Of a DNA stretch of 64,000 nucleotides, positions 25,412 to 37,018 are shown in pieces. The notes beneath the pieces were generated by a model. That model was not told the DNA's origin and ran no database searches. It was given only the letters and a program-made list of their open reading frames with translations. Made by a program: the position numbers and the translations under genes. How positions within the stretch are numbered: the stretch's first letter is position 1; each line of letters starts with the position of its first letter. This stretch comes from Pontederia crassipes (Eukaryota > Streptophyta > Magnoliopsida > Commelinales > Pontederiaceae), in the NCBI GenBank assembly GCA_030549335.1, contig CM060186.1, positions 19,149,189-19,213,188 of the forward strand, read 5' to 3'.

Positions 25412-27104
25412 TGATGCGAGAATTGATAACAATTAAATGCTAGCAAGTGCACTAGTCGGTCAAGTAATAAAGTGAAAGAGTAGAGTGTCGAACTATGAGA
25501 AATTAACTTACTTAACTAAACTAATTTTAGTGGCTAATAGGAGATAACAAGATTTTAGATAAAAGATATACATAAAAGTAAAGACTAAAACTAAATTAAT
25601 TTAATCTAATCTACTGATGCATAGAGCTTAGGATGATAAAAAAATTGTAGATAAACTAAATTGACTAAATATTACAAGTTAGTTTCTAACGACGGATTAG
25701 AATCTACACAAATTATTGATTTCCGTATAGGATCAATCAACCTATCTTAATTTAAATTAGATTAAGTCTATTCCGTCATGCATAATCTAATCAAACCTGA
25801 TATTAAGATGTATTAAAATGTAGTCTCTAAACTATTATCACCCATAACATGGTAATAATTAGTAGACCACACAACTAATATTATTCCTTCAAGGATCTTA
25901 CGAATTGTGTTATGTAATACTTAGACTTAAAAGTCAAGAATCAATTCCATAGAGATCATGCAATCAAAAGTAACTATTCCTGTAAGGATAATAACTAACT
26001 AAAGAATACAATTAATCTCTGAAAAAGCATTAATAATAGCATGCATATTCGAAATAAAACTAAACTTTAATTGATTATAAAATAAGGTTTAACAGGTTGT
26101 CTTTTTTATTAAAACTATTACACAAGTGTCTCAAATAGAAAATAAAACTAAAAGATCCAAATTACTAAAGATAGAAAGATGTATCAAGTAAGTATGAGAT
26201 CATCCCAACATGAAATAAAATGGAGAATACTCTAGGAATGCCGATGAACTACTGCCCGGTCATCTTCTAGAGTCAATCGTGCAGACATCTTCTTGGTGAA
26301 CCTTCTGAATTTTCTCACGTTCTTGACTTTAAAACTCTAGTTGCAGACCCTAGCATTCCTAGCATGCCTAGCATGATTTCTTCTAGCTGTAGAAGGCCTC
26401 GATTTATAAGGATTTGAGTTTCCATATGGTTGAAGGAGAAACGGAAACCTTTTCTATGTGAAATAAGGAAAATTTGAGTTTGAACTAATTCTAAAAGTTT
26501 GGTCTTATCAAACTTCGAAATTTGGTTCATAGTATATTTTTAAATCATCATATAATATGAGTAGAAATTCTTGTGCACTTTAAATTCTTCCAAAAATCCA
26601 TTCAAATCTCGAATTTGGGCTTCGTCGTGGCGGTTAGAAGTGTTTAACGGCTTAAACAGAGTTCGAAAACCCCGTGAGAGGCTTTTCACGACCCTTGCAG
26701 TGTTAAAAAGGTGGATTTCACGGTCCATGAAGGCCTGGTTACGGTCGTGACTCGGGGTAATTTTCTGCTTAGAAAAAATGCATTTTAACGACATGTGAAA
26801 GTGTTACACGGCCGTTATCACGGCCCGTTAAAAATCTTTCATGGCCAGTTAGAGCATATTTCTGGCAGCTCTAATGTTTTCCACTTTTTGGCTCCATTTG
26901 AACTCCGATTTGGGCGTAATTTTCTTCGTTGGCTTCGTAATTTAGTTTTCTTACTTCTTAGATAATAAAATATAAAATTTGGATATATTTTTATTTTTGT
27001 AAAATTAATGTAAATAAGCTCATAAAATGATGCATGCTATTAGAAAATAATTCGAAATGAGATTAAATGCATGACTAAATATATGTTGTATTTTGCATGC
27101 ATCA
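25412..27104 (-). repeat. 5' LTR of the LARD-like element (1,693 bp)
   Basis: Starts TGATGCATGC (27104) and ends TCTCGCATCA (25412) on the minus strand, with TGATGC/GCATCA terminal inverted bases. It contains several CACGGCCCGTT-like words and short ORFs of no known family. The outer flank is AGTAT (27105-27109); its partner is lost with the 3' LTR. Confidence 0.7.
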
Positions 27105-28030
27105 AGTATTCACGCTAACCTATCCGGTTCCGAATGGCACCTTATCTTATTGGTTTCTACAAAAACGGCCTAGGGGAACTAACGCTGACATTGGCGCTTA
27201 ATAAGTTCTGAACAAATATGATATTTGAAACTAATGGCGATATTAGTCTTTAATATAACCTTCGGGGAGTAGACCGATTAGTCCCTGTATCTTATAGCTT
27301 ATATAAATATAATATAAATGCACTGTATGTTAGAGCACCCTCTCATTAACCATTATGTTGGAAAAAAAACGAGGATGAACAATTTCACCCTCGCTGGTGG
27401 TCGGAGCAACCTCTCATCCAGCGATGATTCCTAGAGCTCTTTGATTCTTTCAATAATGCAAGCTCCCATGTTGGCTAACATATCATTCTCACCTTCCTTC
27501 TTCCCTATGGACCTTAACAATGTTCCTCAACCAATGCCTCTCAGCTCTCTTAGTAGGTGATCACCCATGGGCAATGAAGATTCTCGCTTTTTCACTCTTT
27601 ACTTGTGCAATCTCTTCTATGCATTTTTTGTGTCCTTAAGAAGCTTGTGGTTAGATACTATTTATACGAGCAGTGAAGATTTAGCTATCATGTAAAGTTT
27701 TTTGTTCTGACATGAAAATGTTTAATCAAATGCTTAAAACATGATTTTTTTGCTCTATTTTGTTGTATGAACATCTTAATATTTTCATCAAGCTTTTGAC
27801 AAACCAAATGACTTTACACTAGTTATTTTAATGTCAACCATTCCTAATGCTTTATTTGCATCTCTCTCCAAGGCATCTAGCATCAGCAATCAAAATGAAG
27901 AAGCTATTTTCTTGGGCATTCTGAAAGAACAGTGAAGCCCCTACCCTCACTATCCACATGTCAAAACCTAGTAATTTTTAATATTTCTTAAGCAACGAGA
28001 AATGATCTGTTCTTGTGAAATATCATGTGC
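27105..28030. other. Intergenic DNA, nothing recognised
   Basis: Moderate GC, no ORF above 60 codons. A short block with ACCCTCGCTGGTGGTCGGAG looks locally self-complementary, but no element could be bounded. Confidence 0.4.
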
Positions 28031-28325
28031 TAATTTTGGATGTTATAACTCGACAAAATTTAATTCTTATTTAGTTATTAAGAATTTCATAAAATTTTTT
28101 GAGTTCCCGTTTTGATGTTCTCGACGGAGGTGAGAGCACGACATTAAAATTAAGTGTCGTGGCGTGACATAAAGGATAGAGACAACAAAATTTGACGTGT
28201 GCTGGTCGATGAATTCTCGTCTCTATTGAGAATTTAAGTTCTCGGAGATGAAAAGAATTGGACGTTGACATAATTGTAACGGCGTTTGGCATAATTTACC
28301 AGCTCGGTATAATTCCACTAAAGTC
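28031..28325. repeat. Possible LTR fragment
   Basis: Begins TGTTATAACTCGAC and carries GAGTTCCCGTTTT, TGTCGTGGCGTGACA and GATAGAGACAACAAA, a style of sequence seen in gypsy LTRs. No partner LTR, PBS or coding was found nearby. Confidence 0.3.
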
Positions 28326-28330
28326 ATATA

Positions 28331-28882
28331 TTTTAGTACCAATAATGCATGATTGCATGAGCTATTAGGACAACCTGTTCAATATTTCTTTTCAGAGTAG
28401 AAAAAATAAAAGTTATATGATGGCTGGACAAATGAGCCATCGCATTCAGGATGATCTGGGGTATCAGAGTGATCCCAACGCGTTCCCTTCCGGGAACTGT
28501 TGCTGGATTCTTGGCCCATTTCCTCCTCCTCCTGGTCCTGGCTGCAGTTTACGACCACCAGTTCTTCCAGCAGTCGAGACGAACACAGTACCAGTGACGA
28601 GTGCAAGGTGTCAATGCAAGCTGTGACAACTAGGAAGTGATCAATTGCATTGCAGGAAAATGGAGATGACAGAGCACACAGATCATCAGCATACACTCGG
28701 CGCGCGTCTCTACCGTCAAGTGGCCTCACTCGCTGCAACTTAAATGCTCGTCTGATCGAGTTCTAGGATCCTGCATGCTCAATTTGATCCTTTTTGTCAT
28801 CATATTTCTATGGACATAGAACTCTGCATAGTTCGACCATTTCACCTCCTGAAACGAAGGTCCAGTTTAGTATTCCCTCTCA

Positions 28883-28921
<39 letters not shown>

Positions 28922-30220
28922 GAGCAGGCCATGCATGGCAAACCATGTACATGCGACAAGAACTCAGTCGACCAGCCATCACACTCGTCACATTTAAAGG
29001 GCCAAGAATCTGTCTTTTCGGTTCAGAAATACGTCCAAAGCAGCGAGGTTTGTTCAAACGACGCATTACTTGTCACTGCAGAAGCCATCCACAGAAGACC
29101 GGGAATTAATGGAGCACAGTGGCGCGCAGTAGGGTCGGCAACTGAAGGTCTAATGAGGATGCCAGATCCTTGTGGTGCATGTAAACTGATGAGTCATGCA
29201 TGCGAGTGGACGGCTCAGCCTGTTCGGAGGATATGAACGCTGTCAAAGCATCCTGATCCAGAACTGCACGCTGATACAGTGAAACGATATGCATTCACGC
29301 CTCCTTCAGTAGAGATTATAAAACCTGAAACTTTCTAGATAGTGTCTCGCCTGGAACATGATATTTAAACATATATTCGTTGCTGCACATATGATAAACC
29401 AGCAGTTCTGATTTTTTATATATTAAACATCGAGATAGAAGCTCTTCGCTTGAATAGAATAATGAGATGTGATCACTTAGTCAATACATTTTTTGAACTA
29501 TTTGCAACAAAAGCAAAAAAGTTGCGTTGTGCGCCAAAATAATGATGCATTCAAAACAGTAGTACTCTAGACCCCTTGTAGTCAGTTCAATCCTGTGCAA
29601 TCAGCAAACCTAGTTTGGCGATTGATCAATTAATAGGATAGTAATAAGACAAACCATCCTCCAGGACGAAGTTTGAAAAAAGAAGCACGGTCCTTTTCTT
29701 TTATTACGAGCTAATAATTGGTAGACACCTGCGACAGCTCATGTAACATTTTTTTAAGTTTACCAGCTTCTTAAAGTTCTTTTCTTTCAGTGGATTGATC
29801 AACTGTTGACATCTTTTCTTAATGATAAGCGGAAATTTTCAATTCGAAGAGTTCAATTGGTATGAAAGGATTAACTTTGATCTTTTTGTTATTTTATGAA
29901 TCTTTTCAATGAAGTTTGTATATATATAATTCACTGGCAGGCAAAGATCACAAGCTAATGTGAAGCTGCCAATGGGCATATATATCCCAATCAATCGAGC
30001 CCTACCATTTGCTAAAAAATAACTCTACTATGAAGCTGACTAGAGGAAGTGAAAACATGTAGACCCGCTCCAGAGAGGTCATAGTAGAAGCCACTTGCAT
30101 CTCTCAAGACCTTAGCTTCACAGCTCTGCCTCACTTCGGAAATTAATCTGCCGGCCAATGTGTTGGCGAATCATTTGATCTTGAATCAGTCAAGTTGACG
30201 ATGACTTAAGAATTGCAGGA
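28331..30220. other. Low-copy-looking intergenic DNA
   Basis: Higher GC at 28400-29300, with open frames on both strands that overlap each other and lack family motifs. None is supported as a gene. Confidence 0.4.
28890..28919. repeat. (CT)n microsatellite
   Basis: Uninterrupted CT dinucleotides about 30 bp long, preceded by an imperfect CT-rich stretch from 28877. Confidence 0.95.
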
Positions 30221-30270
30221 CACGTGTAGAACGCAGTTAATTCATGCTGAAAACATATACTATATAAATA
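30221..30270 (+). promoter_or_regulatory. Candidate promoter: G-box and TATA
   Basis: A G-box CACGTG lies at 30221-30226 and a strong TATATAAATA at 30261-30270, 67 bp before an ATG at 30337. The spacing resembles a plant core promoter. Confidence 0.35.
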
Positions 30271-30336
30271 GCATGGTTATGCTATAACATGACTGTTTTC
30301 TGTTTACCATCAACTTGGTGATAAATTAGCAAGAAC

Positions 30337-30543
30337 ATGGAAGGAAAAGAAAAGAAAGAGGTCGATACAGAACAATCTTATCCTGGTAATAATGAGACAG
30401 AGATGGGGTTGTCTGAATGGTCCCATGGCATTGAATGCCCCATGAGTATGACAATGGCAGTGATGCAAACAAAATCCACTTTATTTATTTGTTGTTTCCG
30501 GCCAATTATCCTATTTATGGACTTGAGAAGTCAACGGCCTTAA
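30337..30543 (+). CDS. Hypothetical small protein, 68 aa
   Basis: Starts MEGKEKKEVDTEQSYPG about 67 bp after a TATA box and 111 bp after a G-box. The N-terminal 40 residues are hydrophilic and acidic/basic; the C-terminus is hydrophobic with Cys (FICCFRPIILF). I do not recognise a family. The hydrophobic end could be read-through of an intron, with only the first ~45 residues coding. Support is positional only. Confidence 0.25.
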   Translation: MEGKEKKEVDTEQSYPGNNETEMGLSEWSHGIECPMSMTMAVMQTKSTLFICCFRPIILFMDLRSQRP

Positions 30544-32310
30544 ATCTAAGACCTCAAGTTTGTAGTTTTTTTCCCCCTCTCTTTCTCTCCATGTTGTTGT
30601 TGATATTGTTGTACGCCATTAATAGCTGTAACATTGGTTGCGCGCACAAGCTATCTGTGATGCTGATTTTGTTTCCTGCAACAACATTTTAGTTAGCATT
30701 GCAGCTGTCTTGCTTTAAGTTAACTCCAATTTTGCTAGCAATCGGACATCTTTTCTTTATTTCCAAGTGGCAAAAGATATCCTTCTTCTTTCTTCTGACA
30801 GAAACAAGGATCAGAAAAATGGTCATATTTCTTGATCGGATAGATATATATCTGATCAGATGCCACTCAATCTGATGAAACGAAGGGACGAATGCGTCTC
30901 AGTTCTCGTTCACTACCAGACATCAGGCTCAGGAAAATAGCTCTCCTTTGTGGAACTGATTCTTGATTTTAATTAAGTAAACTCATGCGGAGAACAAAGC
31001 AGTCAGCTTTGACGTGTCTACGTCAACATATGTTGGATTCATATGCATGTATTATTAACATACTAAAGGAAGGACAAAAGGAGTAGGTTTATACACAATG
31101 ACCATGCGAGGAAAAGGCCATCTTGATGTCAATATATACTCCAAGTCATGCTCAACCTCATTCTATGTCAAAACAAAACATTTCTTACTTCTGTTCTAAC
31201 TCTTTCCAAGGAAATTGCCAAAACATATAAGAGAGAGAAGACAACAATGTTGAAGGCTTCAATATCATATTATATTTGCCCTGAATAGAACATGTGCATG
31301 ATGACCTCATAGTTTTTTTTCTTATTCATTTGACATTATTCATAAATTAGTGAACAATTTAGAATAGTTAAAATGAGTACTTGAGAATACAATTTTTTTT
31401 GTTAGAAGTCTCATCTCTCATTATTAGAAATACGATTCGAACATTTGTCATTATTAGAAATACAATTCGAAACGATTTTACCGAATTAGTTAAACTCGAT
31501 GATAGACCGATCTTCTCATCTGTAATCAATATGCTTAGTAGCGCCGCATGAACTTTTTAAATACTGAAAAAAAAATATATATATATACAGCATGCATATG
31601 GTAAACTTTTCCTTTTCGTGGAAATTACCATGCTAATTGAGTGATCTTTAATTCCTCAGTTCTTAAGAACTCCCACTTTCCCATGACGCCCGCCGGCCAC
31701 CCATGCACCCAATCCACAGTGAAGTGACAGCTCCAAGTGTTGGGAGAGAAAGAACATTACAGGTGTCTCCACCGCATGCAACCTCAAAAACGAAGAAGGG
31801 AGTGATAATGGGCATGGATCTACCTATATGTATACAGTGTACTTCATCATTTTCAACAAGGCTTTAATGCACGGCTTCCATATACACTTAATTATAAGGG
31901 CCACAGAATATTGATGATTCAATCAGTTCGTCTCTTTTCTTTTTATTTAGTTGTATAACGTGTGTATAAATTACTTATATGCTCTTAAGTTCAACACTGT
32001 TTAAATATATATGATTTAACAAGCATTTTTCATGTGAAGCGCGCGCGCGTCAAACGATTTTACATATCCTTTCTTTCATTTTTTATATCTTTTATCATGA
32101 AAAGTCTAGATGATCATTAATGATAATAAAAACGTGATTCAAATTATTAACAATAATTATATTCATTATTTTAAAAGTTTTATGAACTTATGTACATTAT
32201 TATCTTCATAATAAATATAATTATTTTTTATAATTTTTTTATCATTAATGATCATTCAAACAAAGAAAGATACACAAATAATAAAGTAAAGCATGTGTAA
32301 AGACGTTTGA
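30544..32310. other. Intergenic DNA upstream of the MYB gene
   Basis: No coding signal. Contains short TA runs (31574-31586), a CATGCATATG RY-like motif just after, and an alternating CGCGCGCG run at about 32040. Confidence 0.4.
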
Positions 32311-32480
32311 ATATTCAATACCCTCATATATATATATATATATGTGTGTGTGAGAAATTGCACGACGCAATCTCATATATATATATTCAATACCCTCATA
32401 TATCATATTGATATCATTTTGATTTGATGGTCCAAAACTGATCCAAAAGTATAAGATTGCGCGGTGCAATTATGATTGCA
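32310..32480. repeat. Inverted and direct repeat cluster (possible MITE)
   Basis: ATTGCACGACGCAATCT (32357-32373) and AGATTGCGCGGTGCAAT (32454-32470) are inverted copies, and each is itself nearly palindromic. A direct repeat TCAATACCCTCATATAT occurs at about 32316 and 32386. The spacer is AT-rich. Confidence 0.5.
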
Positions 32481-32505
32481 CCCTAACATGTCTTATATAC
32501 GCCTC

Positions 32506-32510
<5 letters not shown>

Positions 32511-32546
<36 letters not shown>
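32511..32546. repeat. (AT)18 microsatellite
   Basis: Perfect AT dinucleotides. Similar but shorter runs lie at 32328-32342 and 32373-32385. Confidence 0.95.
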
Positions 32547-32549
<3 letters not shown>

Positions 32550-32559
32550 GAGAAAGGTT

Positions 32560-34178
32560 TCATAAGCAATTAAATATGATCGGTCGGCATTTGTTTGACC
32601 CTAACCGGAGATATCGATAGACAAGACGTCCATGTAATCACATGTGTATTCAGGATCTGTTTTGGCAACTTTGGAAAAATAAATTTGAAGTCATATAACT
32701 CAATAAATTCCATGTTTAAGTTGGCTACACACAATAAATTTTTAGACCTTTCGTCTGTTAGGACGCAAATTTGAATTGGACAGGCAACCTCCATAAGATA
32801 GAAACGTCTTGCATTGCATTTTTATTAGCTTTGATCAATTTTCTACCGAAAAAAATAGTTTAAAACAATTCATTCCGAATGATTATTAATTAAAACGATC
32901 CCCGTTTGATAATTAATTACTGAACTTGAAAATTGATATAATTGATCAGTGGGCAAATAGTGCAAGAATATTCGGACTATAGATTTGATTGTACTGTCCT
33001 TAATATATGATCAGAGGAAGAAGGATATGTAAATCCAGCAGCTACATGCACAATGCATGTGACTTGTACACGTATATATATATATATATATATATATAAT
33101 TGGTGTTTTATTTTAATCACTTATAAGTTTTACATTAGAATAGTATAGAGATAGTGTTTTTTGAAAAAGGTAGAATCCAAAATTCCAAATACACACACAC
33201 AAGTAGTTTCATATTTGAATATGTGTTAGCATTCTTCTTTATTCTAAAAATAGGGTTTCCTTCTATTCCATGTTATGCTTAGATTGAAGTGAATAAACTT
33301 TAAAATATGATATTCTAAGATAATACCATTAATTAGATCAATACACTTTTAATAATATTAAACATTCATTTACTTTTACCAATATACATATAATCTTTAA
33401 TAATATGCTATTTATCTACTTATTCACATTGTATAAAATTAGGTAATGTTTAATTATAGAGAATTATTGATTAGTCATGTTATTAAATAACATAAAAACA
33501 TAATAGGTGGTTAACAAAAGGAAAATATGCGAAATATGGTTGGAAAAAGGGGGAAAAAGATCGGAATAATGCTATTCGTGCCAATATCAAAAACAAAATA
33601 TTCATTTTGCATTGTTTCACAAAAGAGGGATTTCATATTAATATGCTATTTAATTGATGCAATATTTCCAGAATAATTATTCATTCACCTATTTGTTCAC
33701 AATCCGAACATCCCCTTGTCATGTACACATAGCAGGATGAGCATTAATCCATTTGACAAATGTATACCCAGTCACCATCTGACAGCAATGTCATAAAAGG
33801 ATATTATATATATGCATCTACGCATAGATATATCTTTCTGAGGTTAATTTTGTTTCAATTATATGCCTGGTAATTATATGCATGGTGTGCGCCACACAGC
33901 TGCGTTCATGTATGTAAAAAAATTTGCTACATATGCGTGCATGTAACAATGCAGAAGTTTACACGCAGTAATTCCCAGATAACCAAAAAAGTAGGGTTTC
34001 TGCATGTTTGAGGCGCCATTTAAGAGGAAGTAAATGTCATTGATGTTGACTCTTTTTCCTCTCCACTCTGTGGAAGTGTTAATGCAAGCTAAATCCTTCG
34101 TTAACTGGAATTTACTTCTGCTTTCCAAATTGTAATTAACCACATTGAATGCAAGACTTCTGCAGTGTGCGTTTGTGT
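32560..34178. other. MYB upstream region
   Basis: AT-rich, no coding evidence. A (TA)n run occupies 33073-33098. ORFs here are short and lack motifs. Confidence 0.4.
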
Positions 34179-34180
34179 GT

Positions 34181-34196
34181 GAGAGAGAGAGAGAGA
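34181..34196. repeat. (GA)n microsatellite in MYB promoter region
   Basis: Eight GA units preceded by a GTGTGTGT run. GA/CT tracts are common near plant promoters and may bind BPC/GAGA factors; the role here is inferred. Confidence 0.6.
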
Positions 34197-34434
34197 CCTC
34201 TCGTCACTTGTCTCTACCCAAAGCTTGCTGACTTTAGAAAGAAACCCTAAGAGTAAATGCTCCTGCCTGCTTCCTTTTTGACCGCTTCACATACCAGAGC
34301 TGGCCATCGATCCTTTCCCCCTCAGTACTCACCCTTTCCCCCAGCCTTGCTTTTGCCCTGCCCTCGTCTCAAAAGAGTCAAAGGGGGTGGAGTGAGGAGA
34401 GAAGCCCTCCTGAACTCTCCTGAGGTCTCTTGTG

Positions 34435-34443
34435 TATATATAT
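34435..34443 (+). promoter_or_regulatory. TATA box of the MYB gene
   Basis: TATATATAT about 150 bp upstream of the MYB ATG and downstream of a pyrimidine-rich stretch. It implies a 5' leader of roughly 120 nt beginning near 34470. Confidence 0.55.
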
Positions 34444-34589
34444 GAGAGCCAACCACTGCCTTGGACCTTTGTCTTGTGTCTTCTTCTGAAGGAGGAAAGA
34501 GAAAGCCAGGGAGAACAATCATACATATATACTCAGATCACCCCAATCTTTTATAGCTCTAGTGCCCAAAGAGATCAGGAGTTGGAGCC

Positions 34590-35998
34590 ATGGGAAGACC
34601 TCCCTGCTGTGACAAGGTTGGTATGAAGAAGGGCCCCTGGACTCCGGAGGAAGACCTCATGCTCGTCTCATACATCCAGGAACATGGCCCTGGCAACTGG
34701 AGAGCTGTGCCTACCAACACAGGTGAGAAAAAGCAGCTCTTCCCTCTCCTAATTTCTGGTCGCAGTTTTTTTTTTTCGTGCCATTTTTTGTATCTTAGAC
34801 AGACAGTAGGTTTAGATCTAAGAGGGTATGCTGTAATCTGCACAAATCTAATTGTATGTTTTTTTTCCTTTTCATTAGCTGATGCATATGATCCTTACTG
34901 TTCTTGTTGCAGGTTTAATGAGATGTAGCAAGAGCTGTAGGCTCAGATGGACCAATTACCTCAGGCCAGGAATAAAGCGTGGCAGCTTTACAGATCAAGA
35001 GGAGAAGCTCATAATCCATCTCCAAGCCCTTCTAGGCAACAGGTAGACATATTATGCATGAAATCCACGTCGTAATCGCCTTATTATAATGAAAAAAATT
35101 TCCGGTTAAAAAGCAAGAAAGATCCATCTTTTGCAACTCGTTTGCAATTTATATAGTATATGTGTAGCCCAATAGTAGTAATACTACAGATCTAAGTACG
35201 TATATTACCCACAGATGGGCGGCCATAGCGTCGTATCTCCCGGAGAGAACAGACAACGACATCAAGAACTACTGGAACACACATCTGAAGAAGAAGCTGA
35301 AGAAGATCCAAGATGGCGAAGAGAGCCCGGCGAGCGAGAAGGCGTCGAGCAGCCACCAGTCCAACATGTCCAAGGGCCAGTGGGAGAGGAGGCTCCAGAC
35401 TGACATCCACATGGCCAAGCAAGCGCTGCGCGACGCCTTGTCCCTGGACACCACCAAACCAAGCAGCAGCAGCTGCACTCCAAGCGGAGAACTCTTGATC
35501 AAGCCCTCCAACGGCTTCTTCTCCTCGTTGCTGGCCATGAGCCACCACGATCAGTCCAAAGCCATTACTGCGGCGCCGGCGACGACGACCTACGCTTCGA
35601 GCACCGAGAACATATCCCGATTGCTCCAGGGATGGATGAAGAGCACGCCCCTTAACAAGACTAGAACGTCGTCAACCGTCGCGTCCAACTCCGACTCGAC
35701 CCAGCACTCAATCAACAAGGCCGCAAGGACCGACTCGGCCTCCTCCAGCGAGGGATCAGCCGGCGACATGAACAACCACGAGAAGGCTCCAGTCTCGACC
35801 AAGGGGCTGTACTTCGAGGCGGCGTCGACTACGCCGGAGATGTCCGAAACGAGCTGCATTTTCCAGGGAGAGAGCAAGTCGCACCAGCTGGTGCCCGTGC
35901 CGGAGCCCCTCGCGATGCTGGAGAGTTGGCTCTTTGAGGAAGGAGGAAGCCTAATTGACATGGCGCCATTAGATGACACCACTGAGCTGCAGTTCTAA
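34590..35998 (+). CDS. R2R3-MYB transcription factor, subgroup 1 (MYB30/60/94/96 clade)
   Basis: DNA-binding regulator acting in the nucleus. Three exons, 34590-34722, 34913-35042 and 35215-35998, with GT-AG borders in phase, give 348 residues. R2 has W17, W37 and W57; R3 has F70, W89 and W108, the standard R2R3 spacing. The N-terminus [20 protein letters not shown] and the block [19 protein letters not shown] are those of subgroup 1. Introns interrupt codons 45 and 88, the classic plant R2R3 positions. Outside the MYB domain, [12 protein letters not shown] (219-230) and ESWLFEEG (324-331) match conserved C-terminal blocks of this clade. Known members control cuticular wax, pathogen cell death or guard-cell opening; which applies here cannot be decided. 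Exon 3 is much more GC-rich than the surroundings. No defects were seen. Confidence 0.95.
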
Positions 35999-36924
35999 TT
36001 AAAGGGCTGCACTGTCAGTGTAATTAATTGCTCATGGTGGTGGTTTTATTTCCCTTCTTCTGTTCTTTCTAGTTTTATTTCCCTCTTTTTTCCCAGAAAA
36101 AAAGAACCTTCAATGCATGTGTAGGCATTGTACTGAACTGATTCCTGTTTGTTGATGTTTGAGTAGAGGATCAAGTAAGTGATCAAGAAGTGTAAGTTAA
36201 TTCTCAGAGAGATAATTTAGATAGGTTTTCGTATACGTCAGGTCTGATTACTGTTATAGCCGTGTACGATAGGTCTTATTCTGAAAGCTTCAGCTATAAC
36301 TCTCTGCCTTAATGATCTCCATGCTCATAAGATCCATGATCAATGTTTTCATTTCTGTGTATGATGCATGATATAATTTAATGAAGACTTTGCATGGACT
36401 CGATCACAAAATAAAAGCAGCATATATTTTTTTTATTACCTCAAATGCTGTTTTTTTTTGGCACAATTGATTACAGTCTACAAAGAGTTTACCAAACAAA
36501 CCTTATCATCAACTTTTGCGATTACATTAATTTCTGTAATGCTCGAAGTTAATGGAAACTTGCTCATTTATTTGCATAATTGGCTAATTAATTAGCTGAC
36601 AATTTGTATAGATTATATATACTGTCCTCTGGAACCTTCTTGTGAGGAAATTAAGTTCCTTAATTTGCCGTGTGAAAGAATTTAATTAATCGAGTCCTAA
36701 AGTGTCTTGCAACGACACCAGAAAAGTCTTGCTATCAATCAAGATGAAGGTGCATTTACTGATTCAAACAAAAAAGAAAGCATTATAACCTCCACATATA
36801 TATAGATGGCTTCTCAAATCTGCAAGGCTTTTGGTTGGATTAGCCTTTCTCCATTGAGACTGCTTACCTACTCCTTTCCACCGGATTAATACGACTGTCC
36901 CTCAGACATTAATCGGCTGACAAC
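35999..36924. other. MYB 3' UTR and downstream spacer
   Basis: T-rich 3' region directly after the stop (36000-36130), likely including the polyadenylation site. Beyond it is AT-rich DNA without coding evidence. Confidence 0.5.
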
Positions 36925-37018
36925 TGTGTGTGTGTGTGAGAGAGAGAGAGAGAAAGAGAGAGGGAGAGGGAGGGAGGGAGGAAGGGAGGAAGGGGGGGGG
37001 GGGGGGGGGGGGGGGGGG
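36925..37018. repeat. Composite (TG)n-(GA)n-(GGGA)n-poly(G) tract
   Basis: A (TG)n run passes into (GA)n, then GGGA/GGGAA units, then 27 consecutive G (36992-37018). The strand could form G-quadruplexes. Its length may be inexact because homopolymers are error-prone. Confidence 0.9.

Larger units (their letters stand above)
21746..27104 (-). mobile_element. Large non-autonomous LTR element (LARD-like), 3' side truncated
   Basis: A complete 5' LTR (27104-25412) is followed on the minus strand by an Asp-tRNA-type primer site, a coiled-coil ORF, about 2 kb of non-coding DNA and a purine-rich AAGCTTGGGGGAG (about 22206-22194). The 3' LTR is missing; the gypsy fragment begins instead. No protease, RT or integrase was seen. 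The primer type is known from Athila/Tat-related gypsy elements, so a non-autonomous derivative of such a lineage is plausible. Confidence 0.7.

Noticed and set aside
28379..28738. 119-codon minus-strand ORF and an overlapping plus-strand ORF
   Set aside because: No conserved domain, low-complexity Ser/Glu stretch, opposite-strand overlap and no promoter or splice context.
34257..34626. ORFs overlapping the MYB leader as upstream ORFs
   Set aside because: One lies upstream of the likely TATA box and the other starts at a non-ATG codon, so neither is a supported uORF.
35192..35982. Long antisense ORFs across MYB exon 3
   Set aside because: Shadows of a GC-rich coding exon; the sense frame fully explains the region.
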